Positions 10,928-23,335 of a stretch of DNA of 64,000 nucleotides are shown here, one piece after another (position 1 is the stretch's first letter; every line of letters begins with the position of its first letter). This DNA is from Phallus indusiatus (lineage: Eukaryota > Basidiomycota > Agaricomycetes > Phallales > Phallaceae). The position numbers and the translations under genes were made by a program. The DNA lies in NCBI GenBank assembly GCA_027605045.1, contig JAQFWX010000159.1, positions 1 to 64,000 on the forward strand. The letters are read 5' to 3'. The notes under the pieces were generated by a model. It worked only from the letters and a program-made list of their open reading frames with translations. It ran no database searches and was not told the origin of the DNA.

Positions 10928-11468
10928 TTACCGCGTTCCGGGAGATACCTTGACTCATCAAGTCAGAAATCCAAACTAAAGCGGAAGAAAGGGTGATATA
11001 GCCCATACCAAAATAACACCGTCTCCTCTCACGAAAAGCATCTCCATAGTACGTTTAGCCATCTGTAATTCCAAACAATCACAAATTTGACACTATACAC
11101 GAGTCATAACAGAAACTTTCATACCCCTACATTTCCTGCGGCTGTTGCCTCAGTTGCACCATCGGGAACATCAACGACCATGATAGTTTCCTCCACATCA
11201 CTCAAAATCAAGTTCATATGGCCATCATATGCCTAAAAAACCAGAATAATAACAATAACACGTTAAGCCAAATCTCAAAACCCAGATCGTTCGCTCTCGC
11301 ACTCCGTCCGAGTTGGAGCGACGACTGCGGCTTTTACAGAGTTGAACTTACATGAAGAACCCCTGTTAATTCGCGATCACCTCGTAGTTTGACAAAGACA
11401 CGTTCGCTTAACGAGAGCCGAATAAGATCGAAAGGCTCTTGGACGCCAGATGAAGAGACGTCCACCAT
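10928..11468 (-). CDS. LSM3: U6 snRNA-associated Sm-like protein LSm3
   Basis: Exons 11352-11468, 11125-11232, 11009-11062 and 10928-10948 sum to 300 bases, 99 residues, all junctions in phase 0. Sm1 motif: [20 protein letters not shown] then [20 protein letters not shown]. Sm2 motif: [19 protein letters not shown], with the invariant RGD. The linker between them (about residues 56-75) is a little longer than in animals and Ala/Thr-rich. LSm3 is part of the LSm2-8 ring on the U6 snRNA 3' end and the cytoplasmic LSm1-7 decapping activator. The last coding exon is only 21 bases. Upstream neighbour in the same orientation is GRR1, with about 450 bases between. Confidence 0.96.
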
Positions 11469-11914
11469 TGAATCCTGCAGGCCTTTAACAAAGAACGTTC
11501 TTGCTTAGTCAGTCATCAACAACTTCAATCCTGTAGCCAGGCTAATTAAAGTAATTTCTCACTCAATCATACGAACAAGAGCAACAGAAGGAAAATTATC
11601 AATTCCAAAATATGAAACATACAATTTATTGCAAATGATCAACGAAAAGAAAAAAATGCATATGCGATCCATTTATGCTTAATTACTATTGAATGGGTGA
11701 GATAGATATTAGTTCGACAGCGGAACTACTGGCAGATTAAGTGGCTGAGACGAGAACCAAATGATGAGGTTGATGAGAATGATGATGTGTTCCGTCACTG
11801 CCATGGATATGATGTTGCCTGAAAAAAAAGATGCAACTTGAAACGCCGAGCGAACGAAAGAGAAGGGCATAGTAATACCGATGGATACGGGCATAAAACG
11901 ACAAAGGATAATAT
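11469..11914. other. Intergenic between GRR1 stop and LSM3 start
   Basis: About 450 bases holding the 3' flank of GRR1 and the promoter region of LSM3. Overlapping short frames here look like chance. Confidence 0.5.
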
Positions 11915-14900
11915 TCAGCGTCTGCCGTTACCCGTTCCGAACGTTGTGTTGGTAAATCCTGATGTAGACCCATTCCCGTTGGGTAACGTGCTCCTTCCAC
12001 CTCCAGTAATTCCAAGAGCAGCTCTTAGCCCACCAAACCGAAGCCGGTTTCTGCTATCACCACCGTTCGTGGACGAATTCAATGAAGCCACAGTATTTGA
12101 TCCGTTGGGACCAGCTATCTCCCGCCACGAATGCCTTCCGCCCTCTAAACTAAGGCCGTTTAAAGAGCTTTCTAGTGAACTGTCGGGATCATCGCCGATA
12201 GAAGTAAACGCGGGAGAAGAAGGCGATCTGAGGCGTCCAGCCAGCAAAACCGATGAACCATGTCCATGACGCGAAGATGTTTCTCGCCGAGCAGAATGTG
12301 AGGGTATACCATTCGTATCAATCGCCCTGGGTCGTCGTCGGTTAACGAACTGATCTCCCTGTCTCCCATCTCGTTGTTCTCCCACAGACAAAGGAGTTCC
12401 ATTGCCTGATACAACAGGAGTATCAGGCCGCTCTTGCAATACCCAATCACTATCCTGTTCACCTTCATCAATGGGTAACTGCCGTCCGTGCCCTAGTTCT
12501 GCGAAAACGAGATCTGGTGTAGCGGTTCCGTTCTGAGCCGTTCTCTCTGCTTCGCGACGCATAGCAACGGGATCATAAGAGTTGAGAAACGCGATCCCAT
12601 TTGACTGTGAACTGCGCACCGAGTTAGGCGAGTGAGCGCGCTCTTGTCCTTGCCCCTGGTTAGCATGCTGCACCGATACCGCTGGAGCTGCTCCTGGTTG
12701 ATGTCGTGTAACATTCTCGTTTGCACCTTCACCAGATACCGGCCTCGTCGCTCTAAGTGTGGCATTACTCTGGTTATGCGAATGGGTCAACGTTTGAAGC
12801 TGGCCGTTGCTGAGAGGATATCCGTGCCCATTATGATTCAAAGTTGTCACGGTCCGAGTACTTCCATGTGATGCTCTTCTAATTCCTGCACTAATCCCTG
12901 CAGCAGGAAAGAAAGCAGGTATCGCGCGTATCGTCTCTGGCGAGTCCCGAGGCCACCCAGGTGAGCTGGGAGTAGTAGCATTGCTGTCGATAACAGGATT
13001 ACTGTTTCCTGATACCACCAAATTTCCATTGTCGATCATAGAAGGAACAACGACACCACCGGGAAGATATCGATATGACTGTCCCGAACTACGCTCGTCA
13101 ATCGTCCGCCGACTCACGTCAGCACTTAATGCGCTAGTACCAGTATAATCTTCGCTTTCGTCTCGAACGTATCCGGCTGGAGCTGAAATTGCGCGTCGAT
13201 CGTCCTCCTCTATATCGTATCCGTCGACGTTATCATGGATAGGTGCCATCAACTTTTCAAGATAACGCCTCAAGTCTCTCACTCCAGAATTGGAATAAAC
13301 ACAAAAGGCAGCGCGCTGTGTGGTGTTGAACTCTCGAGGCGGAGGACGGCAGAATTTTTGCAGTTCAGCATGTCTGAATGCTGGTATCCCAGTTAATGAA
13401 AGGTGTGTTAATTTGGTTAGTTTCTGCAAAAGGTAATGAATCGCAGGGACTGTGATATTTTCGCAGTATGATAAATGGATCCGCTCTAGCGTGTCATGTC
13501 GTTCTTCGCCGAGCATCGTAATAGCATTATCTGTTAAATTAACGACCTTGAAATGAAAGTAAGATGAGCACGCGAGAGGTTTTAAAGCATTGATAGCCTA
13601 AAACGTACCCTCACTAAACCAATTCTGCGAAGTTTGGGTAATGATGCCAACTCAAAGACAGACATATCTGTTAAGAGTGGACAACAGGCCAAGTCAATAT
13701 ACCGTAACCGCAAGCACGCTCGCGCCAATTTGGTTATAGATCTATCGGTGATACTAGATGGAAGCAAAGAATCAAGTCAAAATGTCAATGAACTTTTTGA
13801 ATGAAAAATTATGGGCACTAACGAGCTCACATGGCCCAAATGCAGATAATGCAAGTTCTTCCCCAACTTGCATATGCTCTCAACAGCGGCGTCAGTCAAG
13901 TTGCTGCATTTGGCCAAGACAAGATTACGAATCTTCCGCGCATTGGTGACGATTCCTTCTATCGCTTCGTCGGTAATGTTGCCGCATGCTGTCAAGTCCA
14001 GCATACGAAGGTGTTCGAATGGTTTTTTTAGCTTTAATGGGGGGTACTGTGGCGATAACATGGGTACACTATTTGGGAATGGGTTAGGACCGGGGGGTTG
14101 TACATTCTTAGTTGAGGATGGCGGTGAAGGAAATCCTTGATCAGTCACCTGATGGCAATGCGAAAGTCTGAACTCGCGCATGAGAACGGAATGTGTCCAA
14201 AGCTCGCGAACTGATGCATCCGTTATGCGCTCGCAGTTATTAAGATCAATTTCTAATAGTAAAGGGCAGGAAGTCGCGAGAACAATGACAGCGGCATCAG
14301 TTAAAAGCTCAACTCCACTGAGTTTAATACGACGAAGTTGTGGACAGTTTTTAGCTATGGCTATTACACCTTCGTTTGTAACCAATTTACACGCGCCAAG
14401 GTTGAGACCCTGTAGGCGGGATGCGGTGTTGGCTAGGGCAATGATGGCACGATCAGTTGTCTCGGAGACACAGGTAAGATCCAGAGCAACGAGATTTGGG
14501 AAACAAGGTAACAGAGTCGTTAGCGCTTCGTCGTTGATAGCGGTGCAGTTGACTAGCGTGAGTCGCTCTAACCGGGTGCAGGCCGCCAACCGAAGAAAGA
14601 GCTGTACACTGAGATCTTGCCCAAGAGTGAGGAAGTTGAGCCGCCGGATGAAACGGGGATATGTGAAGAGCTGATCCTGTTCTTTTCTACACAGAACAGA
14701 AATCAGTTGGAAGAGACTGGACGACTTGGGGAAATGTGGTTTGTGCCATAAGAGCTCTACAGAACAAGCGCACCAACTGCGCGAGACAAGGAGGCACGAA
14801 TGTAGATCTCGTGGACTATGGAGTTGTCGAAAGACGTGAATAAGGACTTCCGGCGGTAGTCTACTTGCAGGAGAATGTCGAACAAGAGCGGTTGAATCTT

Positions 14901-15060
14901 GTTCTGACGGCGGTCGTGCTTTGTTTGGGAGAGGCTGAGGATTCTTCGACCAATTCGCCGGTGAACGTGGAACGACAAAAAAGGATTTTTCGAGATCTTC
15001 TTCCTCGTCGTCTGACAAGGAGGTGACTGACTGTGGCGGCGAGGGGTTCGAGTACAACAT
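11915..15060 (-). CDS. GRR1: F-box/LRR protein Grr1, SCF ubiquitin-ligase substrate receptor
   Basis: Exons 13823-15060, 13609-13753 and 11915-13546 sum to a 1,004-residue protein. The start is the ATG at 15060 (MLYSNPSPPQSV); sequence upstream in frame lacks an ATG. F-box at about residues 65-110: SRLPPEVLIHVFRQLHSP, LVSRSWCACSVELLW. Then about 12-13 cysteine-containing leucine-rich repeats (LTLVNCTAINDEAL, LDLTCVSETTDRAI, LNLGACKLVTNEGV, LHLGHVSSITDRSI, IHLSYCENITVPAI) ending near residue 560. The long C-terminal half is Ser/Asn/Gly/Arg-rich and probably disordered. Grr1 recruits phosphorylated substrates such as G1 cyclins and nutrient regulators to SCF. A proline/serine loop (FPSPPSSTKN...) interrupts the repeats, as in other fungal Grr1 proteins. 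Intron 1 uses the donor GTTAGT; the nearer GTGAGC would break the frame. Confidence 0.93.
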
Positions 15061-15708
15061 GGCGGACACGGACAAAGTGAATGTAAAGGACCCGGAGGAA
15101 TGCGACAGCGGACTTTCAAGTTGATCAGAGTTATGCGTGCCCGAAACCCTACAAAATGAGATTGTCAACAAAGCGTTGGTTTATTCTGAAACAACAGAAA
15201 AGAAAGTCGGCAGGGCGATTATCAGATAACCAAGAACACAAGAATCCTGAAACTTGTTTGTTTTTTTTTGTTTCAACTCCCAACCAGTCACACTACGGTA
15301 GTAGTAGTCACTGAATGATAGCAATCAATTGCGTATGGAAATACAACAACCAAAGTATTTTTGTGTTAACAGCACTAACAAAACTCATCACAGTGCAAAG
15401 TAATCCTACAGAAATAGGGCAACAAATAAATAGGGACATGAGTTGCTGTCCCCTGAACCTAATAAGCGTATGGGGGAATTATGGTCGTAGATGTAGGTAT
15501 CACAAAAAAAGCTGAGAACAGAACAGGACGAAGCCAATTCAAACCGCCTCTCCAGCATGTTTGGCAAACTCCATGGGTGGCACAGGAATTGTCCCTGAAG
15601 AATTGTTTCGCTGTGTGGTATCTTGCAGGGCCAAGGTCTCCACCTTTCCCTCACTGGAAAAGCTCTGAACGTTTCAATAACAGTCAGTACGCATTAGAAG
15701 GATTAAAT
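15061..15708. other. Intergenic upstream of GRR1
   Basis: About 650 bases with the presumed GRR1 promoter and the 3' flank of the first DUF6534 gene. No supported gene. Confidence 0.5.
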
Positions 15709-17355
15709 TCAAGAAAAGCGCACCGCTTCATTGTGCGACATGTGGACGCGGATAGGATTGACTTCGAGCTGGTACAGGAGGTGAGTATGCATTCGACAAG
15801 AATTCAGGTTCAGACATACGGGTGTAGCATATTGACCAGTGCTCGACTTGCGATATGTCGAATTTTGTTCTCGGAGGGTGTGTCTCATGTTTAGACTTGC
15901 TAACAATGAGTTGGTATAAACTGCGAACGCATAAGTGGTCAATCCAAAGAAATCTTCATTTAAGAAATGGGAAAGGGAAAGGGCGTACTTCTTCCCAAAA
16001 CGAAATTGAACGCGAGATGAATGTAATTCCCCGGCATAGTAATGAACTGATCAAAACATTAGACTGGCTCGACAGGGATAATGCTATCAACATACAAGAG
16101 CGATATCAATAAATGCCAAGATACTGTTGTAGGCTCAATGAATGGATCACTGCAATTAGAGGATTAAAAATAACTTGCCTGGTAAGCATACCAGTGTCTG
16201 GGAAAAATGTCAACGAGAATTCTTTTAAATAATAGGGAAAGACTTACTAATTGCGTAGGCAATTAATTTATCAACGACACGACTGGAAAGAAGATGTTTG
16301 AGCCTAAAAAGTTTGACATCTCAATTTTTTTTTAACTTACGAGCTCATTACAGTTCGTTGACTCCATAAGTAATAAGACAGAATACTGGCAATGAGAATG
16401 TCGTTGACAGCACCGCTAGAGGGAAAAAAATCAGATCATATTTAAATCCCCAATCATATCACACAAACCTTATAAGCCAAATAGAAGCTCTCCACTATGA
16501 GAAGAAAAATGACAGATGAGCGCCATATATATATTTCAGAAGTACACGTACTCTCGTTGCTGTGGAATAGAGGGTGAGTGAAAAAAATAGTCGCATTACA
16601 TACTTCGAGACCTACATGCTAGATGCGCCACGGGCTGAGGCAACATGGATTTAATTCCCCCACCAGTTCCAAATCCGAGTTGAATGAAAGCAAGAAGGTA
16701 TAAGGGAGTGAGAGTCCATTTGTTGTATTTGCTCAGAACGCTTATACGGTAGATAAGGAACACTAGCAGGAAGAAGATTCAGGGTCCCCTTGCTTTGCAC
16801 GTGAAAAAAAAATTAAAAATTCCGCACTTTGAACAAGGAATGTAATCCAGGTATTCAGCATTTCTTCTAGACCCAAAGTCCATGTCGATTGCCCGATAAT
16901 TGCCCTGTTTCCTGCAGATGTTGTGGCAGATTAGCGAATTAAGATATCTCAGATCCCCCATCGGACTTTCTCACCCCAATTGGCAATGACGAAATGATAA
17001 ACGAACTCAGATATTCCCCCCAGATGGACCATATCAATTGTCCTTTAGCAATTAGTAACGTAAGCTTTCGGTAATTCGACAAAAGCTCAAACGAGCTGAG
17101 GCTGCATCTCACTCACCATACAACCAAGACAAGTAATTTCAGATAGAACCTGTCTTTTTGAGAATTTTGGAAGAATATGTAGGCCTGGAGGGTCATAATT
17201 CCCGATAGACTGCATTCAATCAATTAGTCCCTGTGCAGTGTGGCCGTCCTGCAGTGGCCCAGTACGCACAAACATGTGACTAGCAGACCAACAAAAGCTG
17301 CGCCGTATGTCTTCGTCAAATCCGGGACTTGATCTGCAGCAGAAGAGTTCGACAT
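15709..17355 (-). CDS. DUF6534 seven-helix membrane protein, copy A
   Basis: A gene of about a dozen small exons. It starts MSNSSAADQVPDLTKTYGAA then FVGLLVTCL; next blocks are SGIMTLQAYIFFQNSQKDRF, TIDMVHLGGISEFVYHF, WTLGLEEMLNTWITFLVQ, MFLIYRISVLSKYNKW, AVNDILIASILSYYLW, SRVVDKLIAYAINTGMLTS, ILAFIDIAL, FITMPGNYIHLAFNFVLG and the family signature YTNSLLASLNMRHTL near the C-terminus. These follow the DUF6534/DUF6533-type order of membrane helices. The family is hugely expanded in Agaricomycetes and its function is unknown; a receptor-like role has been suggested only from topology. The exon between HLAC and ESFYLAYK is uncertain. One intron begins with GC (donor at 16173-16178). This copy diverges from copies B and C and lacks their N-terminal micro-exon. 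Confidence 0.85.
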
Positions 17356-18348
17356 TTTTCTGAACGAGGGAAAACAAAGCAGTTGGTGGAGTCGAAAGAG
17401 AAGAGAGCGGCTAAGAAGAAAGCGGGGTATCGACAACTTTTTATCAGGGTATTATATGTATACTGGCCAGCAAATGAAATACGAGTGGAAATGACTTAAC
17501 CGGTTGATTGGAATTATAAATACACGTACATAATGCATATTTATGGCATCGTTATTGGCGGAAGCAATCTGGCGTCGAAGGTACCTTGCGCTTTCCGGGG
17601 TTGGGAAACGTTCCTCTCTCAAAAAGTATAAAGTAAAATATTCTGTTATTCGAATGAAGTGGCTGTATGATCATTTTTCACGAAGACAAAAAGGAAATTT
17701 TTGATGCAAAAATTTTTTAGACAGAGGCAGTTCATCTTCTAATTCTTCCCACCGTTGCCTGTTTGCGTGGTTCTGATATCGGCAAAGCACTGTTTTACCA
17801 CGTTTATTGATCAAGTTCACACTGTTGATGTACATCAAGGAGTGAAATGGTGGCGTTTGGCGGCAGGGAAAGTAGCTTACATCTAAACTTAGTGGCAGGG
17901 AGATTGGGCTGCTTAGCTAACCCTGTACAGGCACTAGTACGAACCACGGCTGCGCGGTCCATAGTTCTCCTGGTATTCAATATTCTTCACCAGTCTCGAA
18001 ATTTCAGTATCACAAAAGTAAAATTGCATTGACCATGATCACACGCTCTTTAGATGTCCCTGCAAGAAATTTTCCTAGTTTGAAAATTTTATCGGATCGT
18101 GCCGTTGGAAGCCAGACCAATTATGTACATCGTGAGGTAAACTATTCATTATTTTGCAACAAACACAACACGAGTAAGAGTTGGGACCGTACACTAAAAC
18201 ATACCTCCGACCTACCAAAGAAAACTAAACCATGATTTTTAAGAGGAAGTAATATCGCTCCGTATTCACGAGACAAAACAGAAAACGACAAACCAACCAG
18301 TTTTTTTTTCAACACCAGGACATGGCGTAAAATCCGAGTGAGTTAAAT
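17356..18348. other. Intergenic, no supported gene
   Basis: About 1 kb between DUF6534 copy A and the U1-C gene. Short plus-strand frames at 17847-18235 show no domain or conserved splice context. Confidence 0.5.
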
Positions 18349-19300
18349 TCAAGGATTACCGCTCATCATTCGGGCACGATCTGGATGCATTCCATTTGTG
18401 AAAGGAGGGGGGTTGTTTAAAGGTGGTTGGCCCGGATGGTTTCCATTGAAATTGGGGGGAGGCCCTCCACCTGAAGGCGGAAATGGTGGAAGAGCTCCAC
18501 CAGGACCGGCCGGAGGAGGAAACGAAGGAGGGGGACCTGTTAATCGTAAGACAAAAGGCAATTTAGTGGCTTTGAAGGATAAAAGTACCTTGAAATCCTG
18601 GTGGCATCATCCCAGGAGGACCAGGTGGAAATGGCGGACCCATACCAGGAGGAGGAGGCATACCCGGAGGAAGTCCAGGACCGGGAGGAAATGGTGGCCG
18701 GGCTAGAAATATGAAAAAGAAGAAATCATTCGGTTTTAGTATTGTAGAAAGTAAAAGCACACAGAGGGAAACCACGGATAAAGAGGTAGACACGCTTTCT
18801 TCTGTTGAGGGTTGTACTTACGAGGAAAACCTGGGGGGCCGGGGAAACCTGCTCCCATGCCTGGAGGTGGAAATGCACTGGGAGCCGCACCAAAACCAAA
18901 AGTGCCAGGCGGGGGAGGATTCCCGGATTCGTAGGCAGAGGTAATTTGATCAATAATATTTTGTGCCTTATCGTGACCAAGGGCTGATTTTTAGAGAGAT
19001 GGGAATGGATGATCGGTGATTGGAATTAATTATCGTTAATGATCATGACGACGAGAAAAATTTAAGCTCACAGGCGTAGTAATCCCGAACGTTGGCTAGA
19101 TGATTACGACCGCTATTGTGGGCCTTCCTAACTAGATAAGAAAAATCAAAAAAAAGAAAAAAGAAAAAACGTATTAGATAACAAAATACATACCACTGGT
19201 GGAATCATGAGTCAAAAATACATCGCAATAATCGCCTGTTCGAAAAAATCAATTTCGAGCAAGAAGTACCAGAGATTCACCCACAATAATGTTTGGGCAT
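18349..19300 (-). CDS. YHC1: U1 snRNP protein C (zinc finger), proline-rich tail
   Basis: Six exons, 19285-19300, 19194-19235, 19072-19131, 18822-18983, 18589-18702 and 18349-18536, sum to 582 bases (193 residues). The first 16-base exon plus exon 2 restores MPKHYCDYCDVFLTHDSTS, the C2H2-type U1-C finger; choosing the donor GTGGGT after the T of the first Cys codon is required to keep the C-x2-C spacing. Exon 3 adds VRKAHNSGRNHLANVRDYYA, completing the finger (His pair). After a short helix (DKAQNIIDQITSAYESG) the rest is Pro/Gly/Phe/Met-rich. U1-C stabilises pairing of U1 snRNA with the 5' splice site during commitment-complex formation. Confidence 0.96.
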
Positions 19301-21173
19301 CGTAAAGAAATTTCCAAAGGGTAAATATCTATAAGAGGTTAAGAATTCAAACTATGAGAGAGACAATTAACGACAAACCAGTCTGAATAGCTTGTAAAGA
19401 TGACAGTCGCTCGCCACCAGTGTTGTGCTTGCAGAATTCGAACTCCGACTGTCACGCGCGTTACGCTCGGCACGCTCGGCCATCTCCGCATCAAAGATCC
19501 AAACAACTCTCCACCTTCGACTTCTCAGACGGACATTCTTAAGATGTATGAGAAGCTTTAAGAAGCTCACAAGAGCAATATCGGAAAATCAGACATCATA
19601 AATTTGGGGTTCTGGATAACTAGAACCAAATGCTTGTTCCAGCTTTCCTTGCCACTGGTGATTTAACACTCAATTTGATTTTGAACCATTGATCAAATGA
19701 ACAAACAACAGATGAGTTGCACGGAAGTATCATTGTTTAATTTGGTTAGTGTTTGGAGTCACGCGGTGTGCTAGATTTCATTACTCTACTTTTTGAATTG
19801 CAACTTGACTGCCTTTCCATTACTTTGACGTCAAAGCTGTGGCAATGGCGCCTTGTTTCAGAGTTCCTGTGGGCACTGCGCATTTCCGAATTTTGTCAGC
19901 CCCGCAAGCTGATTATCTAGGGGTTTCCGCAGCACGTTTTCAGTTTAGCCTCGTACGTTCCTTAACTCAAAATAGTGAGAGAGAGGCCTTCCGCTCGTCT
20001 TAAACGTTGGCATGCGAGCCTACTCGCAGTTTTCAGCCGCGGAGAGTCGATCGTTCCCGAAAAAGCCTCGAATTAAATCATAGTCAACGCCAACCGAGTG
20101 AACCTGTGCCTATCTATCTGTCAATTTTCTCCTTGAAAACCGTTCCATCATGAATTAAGGATCAACAAAACGTCAGTTGCCCCTTCCCTTGATCTGGTTT
20201 CCCAACTAAACGTGATATATTTTGGATTGCAACTTACGATACTACTGATGCAGGACGTGAGTTCCTCATTCGGAATGAACGAAAAGGAAGCATGTTCCTT
20301 TTTCGAAGGGTCACCACGCGGTTCGAGAGTCAACGGATTTCCCAAGCTTTAGTGGTGCAAAATATTTTCCCTCATCAAAATCACAAGATCCGGATGGTTA
20401 TTATTTCAACACTGAGAATAGACGAACCATATAAAAATTTTTTACACCAAAGGTTAGTTGGGTTGAATTGGGTCCCCAAGGCACTTACTCACGTTTGTTC
20501 TGATCAATGCGTTTTTTTTTAAAAACTTGCCGTTCGAAATTCGGCGGATTGAACCGAGCTTGGGCACCTCGGACATTGAGAAGTTCCTTAATAATCATAG
20601 TAAAGAGTTCAATCATGTGACGCTGCAGGTGATTTTGACATTATAATCACATAAATAGTGCGGTCACTGGTTACTGCTGCGTAGAACACTAATATCCGAC
20701 TACATAGCGGCGTCCTCCCCGCATCCTCGATTCCTTAGACTTCGCTTATCACCAGATCCCAATAAATAGTTAAGTTTGTTTAAATCCAATTCAAGCCGAA
20801 GAACTAGTGAAAAATCGGCACGGTTCAACGTTGGATGTGGCGTAGACCATCAATTAGCTGATGTACTTGACTTATCGTATCAGAATTGATTTTATACACG
20901 GCGAGCTACATAATATAAGGGTATCCACATCAAAATACCACTCATGTTCCCATGTGGAAGCTTTGTTTTGGTTATCGCGGTGGCTCATTCAACAAAAAGT
21001 ATGCGTGCTTTCTTAATACATTATATTGATGCGAAGTTTTCCAAGAATAGTGCCTACAGTCATAAAAATAACATACATTGTAGCCAACGACATTTCAACA
21101 GATATGAAATTGCGACATTAACAATCGTCCGAACACATCATTGAGCGGCAGTGAAGCAGCTATCAATTTAGCA
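19301..21173. other. Intergenic, no supported gene
   Basis: About 1.9 kb between U1-C and DUF6534 copy B. Frames of 60-76 codons occur on both strands without domains. A minus-strand patch around 19430-19500 resembles parts of tRNA promoter boxes but does not fold as a tRNA. Confidence 0.5.
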
Positions 21174-22715
21174 TTAAGCCCTTTGCGACCTCACATGCAC
21201 GGCCGGAACGGCATTACTACCTGCTGAAGTCAAACGAAGTGTAGCCATTTCAAACTGTGGCGGATCTTGCATCAAAGAATGTAGTCTCCATGGAATATCG
21301 ATGGGATCTGTGAGAACGTATCCGCTCGTTGTTTCTGCTCCTGATACGTATAGTCCTGCGTTGACTAATGATTGTCTGCTGTTTAGGTTGGCTAGGGCGG
21401 TGATGGAATATCTGAAGTTCAGCGCGTCAGATTAATCAATATCACTGCAAAAATCATGTTATCGAGACTCACAGCTTCCCAAATATGAAGAATCTGTTCG
21501 CGCGTAAGGAGATGTGCAGTATCATTAAGGCGAGTGCTTACGGGATGTTGTGTACGGTATGGTTCTTGAAAGCGAGAAAGAATGAAAGATTTACAATCGC
21601 ACACAGTGCCATAAACGTGCCGGTACGAATAGACTGCCCTATCAAACGTTTCAAAATGTCTTGTTTGGACTTCATGAGAATTTTGGCTCGCGTCTTCATA
21701 AGCTGTAAAACATTTCTAGTCAAGGTGGAAATTTTCAGAGCATATCCGGACGCACATAATATACCATTCCTATGGCTATAAAAATATCACATCCTGCGCT
21801 CATCGCAAGCCATACCTAAATGTCAGTCAGATTAGATTATCTATCAAATATCAGGATGACCGAGTGTACAACAAAGACATCAATGGTCCTCTTCATTCTG
21901 GGATCCGGGACCTGGGAAATCAATTTGACATAAAGAATTTATGTAAACTCTTGTAGCATACCCGTGCAATCCCAATAGCAGCTGCAGCAAATTGACCTAT
22001 GGAGATCTGAAGAAGGCGTCTGTTCGTCAAGTGTTCCACTATGTACACCAAGAAAATTAGAGAACGTACACCAACTATGAAAGCCGATAAATAGCTGTTC
22101 ATGCTTAAAATTTTCAACCGTCGTGCAAAAAAAATTTGGACGACGAATGCAACTACAGGACGGTGAGAACGATGAGAGTTTTACTTATATTTGACGGAGC
22201 TCACTAAATCCTGTCAGTAAAACTGCTGCCGACAACGACCTCGGAGATGACATCAAGACTTGTGGGTTTCCCCATCCCGCAATCGTAAAGTACCATGCCG
22301 CATGAGTGTAAGTGCCTGTCTTGGCGCATTCCAACAATAACAAGAATATAACTTCGAAAGAGGTTTCAAAATATACACGCTTGAAGCAAAAAATGACGAA
22401 CCAAACGCTTTAAGGTATAGAGGATCTGTTCGATACCATTGAAAATATAAAACTGAAGTTTTTCAGGTCAGCTTTTCAAAATCTTGTATTATATCCTTTT
22501 ACTGACATATCTGTAAACTCAGGATACCCAGAAAAGCCCAGCTTAGTGCACAGCCGACGAACTGTCGGAAGTGTCATTAATTTCTCAAGTACATTTGCTG
22601 CGATTTTGAGTTTGACTCACAATCGGTCCCAGGCTAAATGAAGAAAAGTGACATCGCTTTACTGATCCAGAACACGGTTGAAAGTCATACAAACTTACGT
22701 TGAATTCACACCCAT
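21174..22715 (-). CDS. DUF6534 seven-helix membrane protein, copy B
   Basis: About twelve small exons encode roughly 307 residues. The start is the ATG at 22715 (MGVNST), spliced to a 13-base micro-exon at 22621-22633 (LGPI) and then FVGCALSWAFLGILSLQIF, LYFQWYRTDPLYLKAF, FLLLLECAKTGTYTHAAWYF, FVVQIFFARRLKILSM, ISIGQFAAAAIGIAR, VWLAMSAGCDIFIAIGMVYY, LKRLIGQSIRTGTFMALCA and NIPFFIFGKLYSITALANLN, with the tail SRQSLVNAGLYVSG. These are the usual helices and C-terminal signature of DUF6534 proteins. The cytosolic tail is short and variable. Function unknown. It is the closest relative of copy C in this window; Gemin2 lies between them. Confidence 0.9.
22621..22633 (-). other. 13-base micro-exon of DUF6534 copy B
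   Basis: CCTGGGACCGATT on the minus strand, flanked by ATTTAG on its 5' side and GTGAGT on its 3' side. It adds the conserved LGPI of the family. The same-sized exon is found in copy C. Confidence 0.85.
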
Positions 22716-23335
22716 TCTCTTGCTCGAAGAATATGGATGAGGGAATTGACATCAAAATGGCACATGCTGCTTGAACCAACATGCCTCTGAATAACGGTTT
22801 TAGACCGACGCTTAACCGCGTGCGACATGTGCGATCCGAATCAGGGTCGAGACAATTTCGCAAGGGTCATGCTCACACGCCATTTCGTTTCAATCAAATT
22901 ACGCGTACTGCCACTCTTAAAAATGTAACCCGCCGGTAAGGAATGCTTTCTTAACGACGATAGATTGCCATGATTGTAAAGCTTGCTGGAATCGACGGCG
23001 TCACCTATTAACCAGCTGCAACCCTAATATAGAAACAAGCTGAAAGGGACATAGCGGAAGCATATGTTTACCACGTGTATAAATAGTACGTGTATCGGCA
23101 CTCTCCTTTGTTGTAAAATTTTTTTAAAGAATGCACTATTCTTTTCAGAGAGTTGTGGAGATTTTTTAAGTTTGATTCTATCTGTCAATAATTCCGTCAA
23201 GTCCGGAGTGCTCTGTCTGAACGCGAGCCACTTAACAAGAATGAGATGCAATTTCATTCAAGAATATAACTCCAATATAACTTTCCGTCAAAGCATCAAA
23301 AAAAACCTAGCCGGGTGAGCGAATACCGGGGAAGA
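22716..23335. other. Intergenic between DUF6534 copy B and Gemin2
   Basis: About 620 bases with the copy B promoter side and the Gemin2 3' flank. No supported gene; short frames at 23024-23318 look like chance. Confidence 0.5.

Noticed and set aside
14180..14674. 164-codon plus-strand frame
   Set aside because: Antisense to the leucine-rich repeats of GRR1, which are strongly conserved on the minus strand.
18398..18706. Gly/Arg-rich plus-strand frame
   Set aside because: Mirror of the proline/glycine-rich U1-C exons on the other strand.
19430..19500. tRNA-like signals (GATGGCCGAGCG and GTTCGAATTC) on the minus strand
   Set aside because: The two boxes are too close together, the T-arm does not pair, and no acceptor stem forms. 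It is at most a chance match or an old tRNA-derived fragment.
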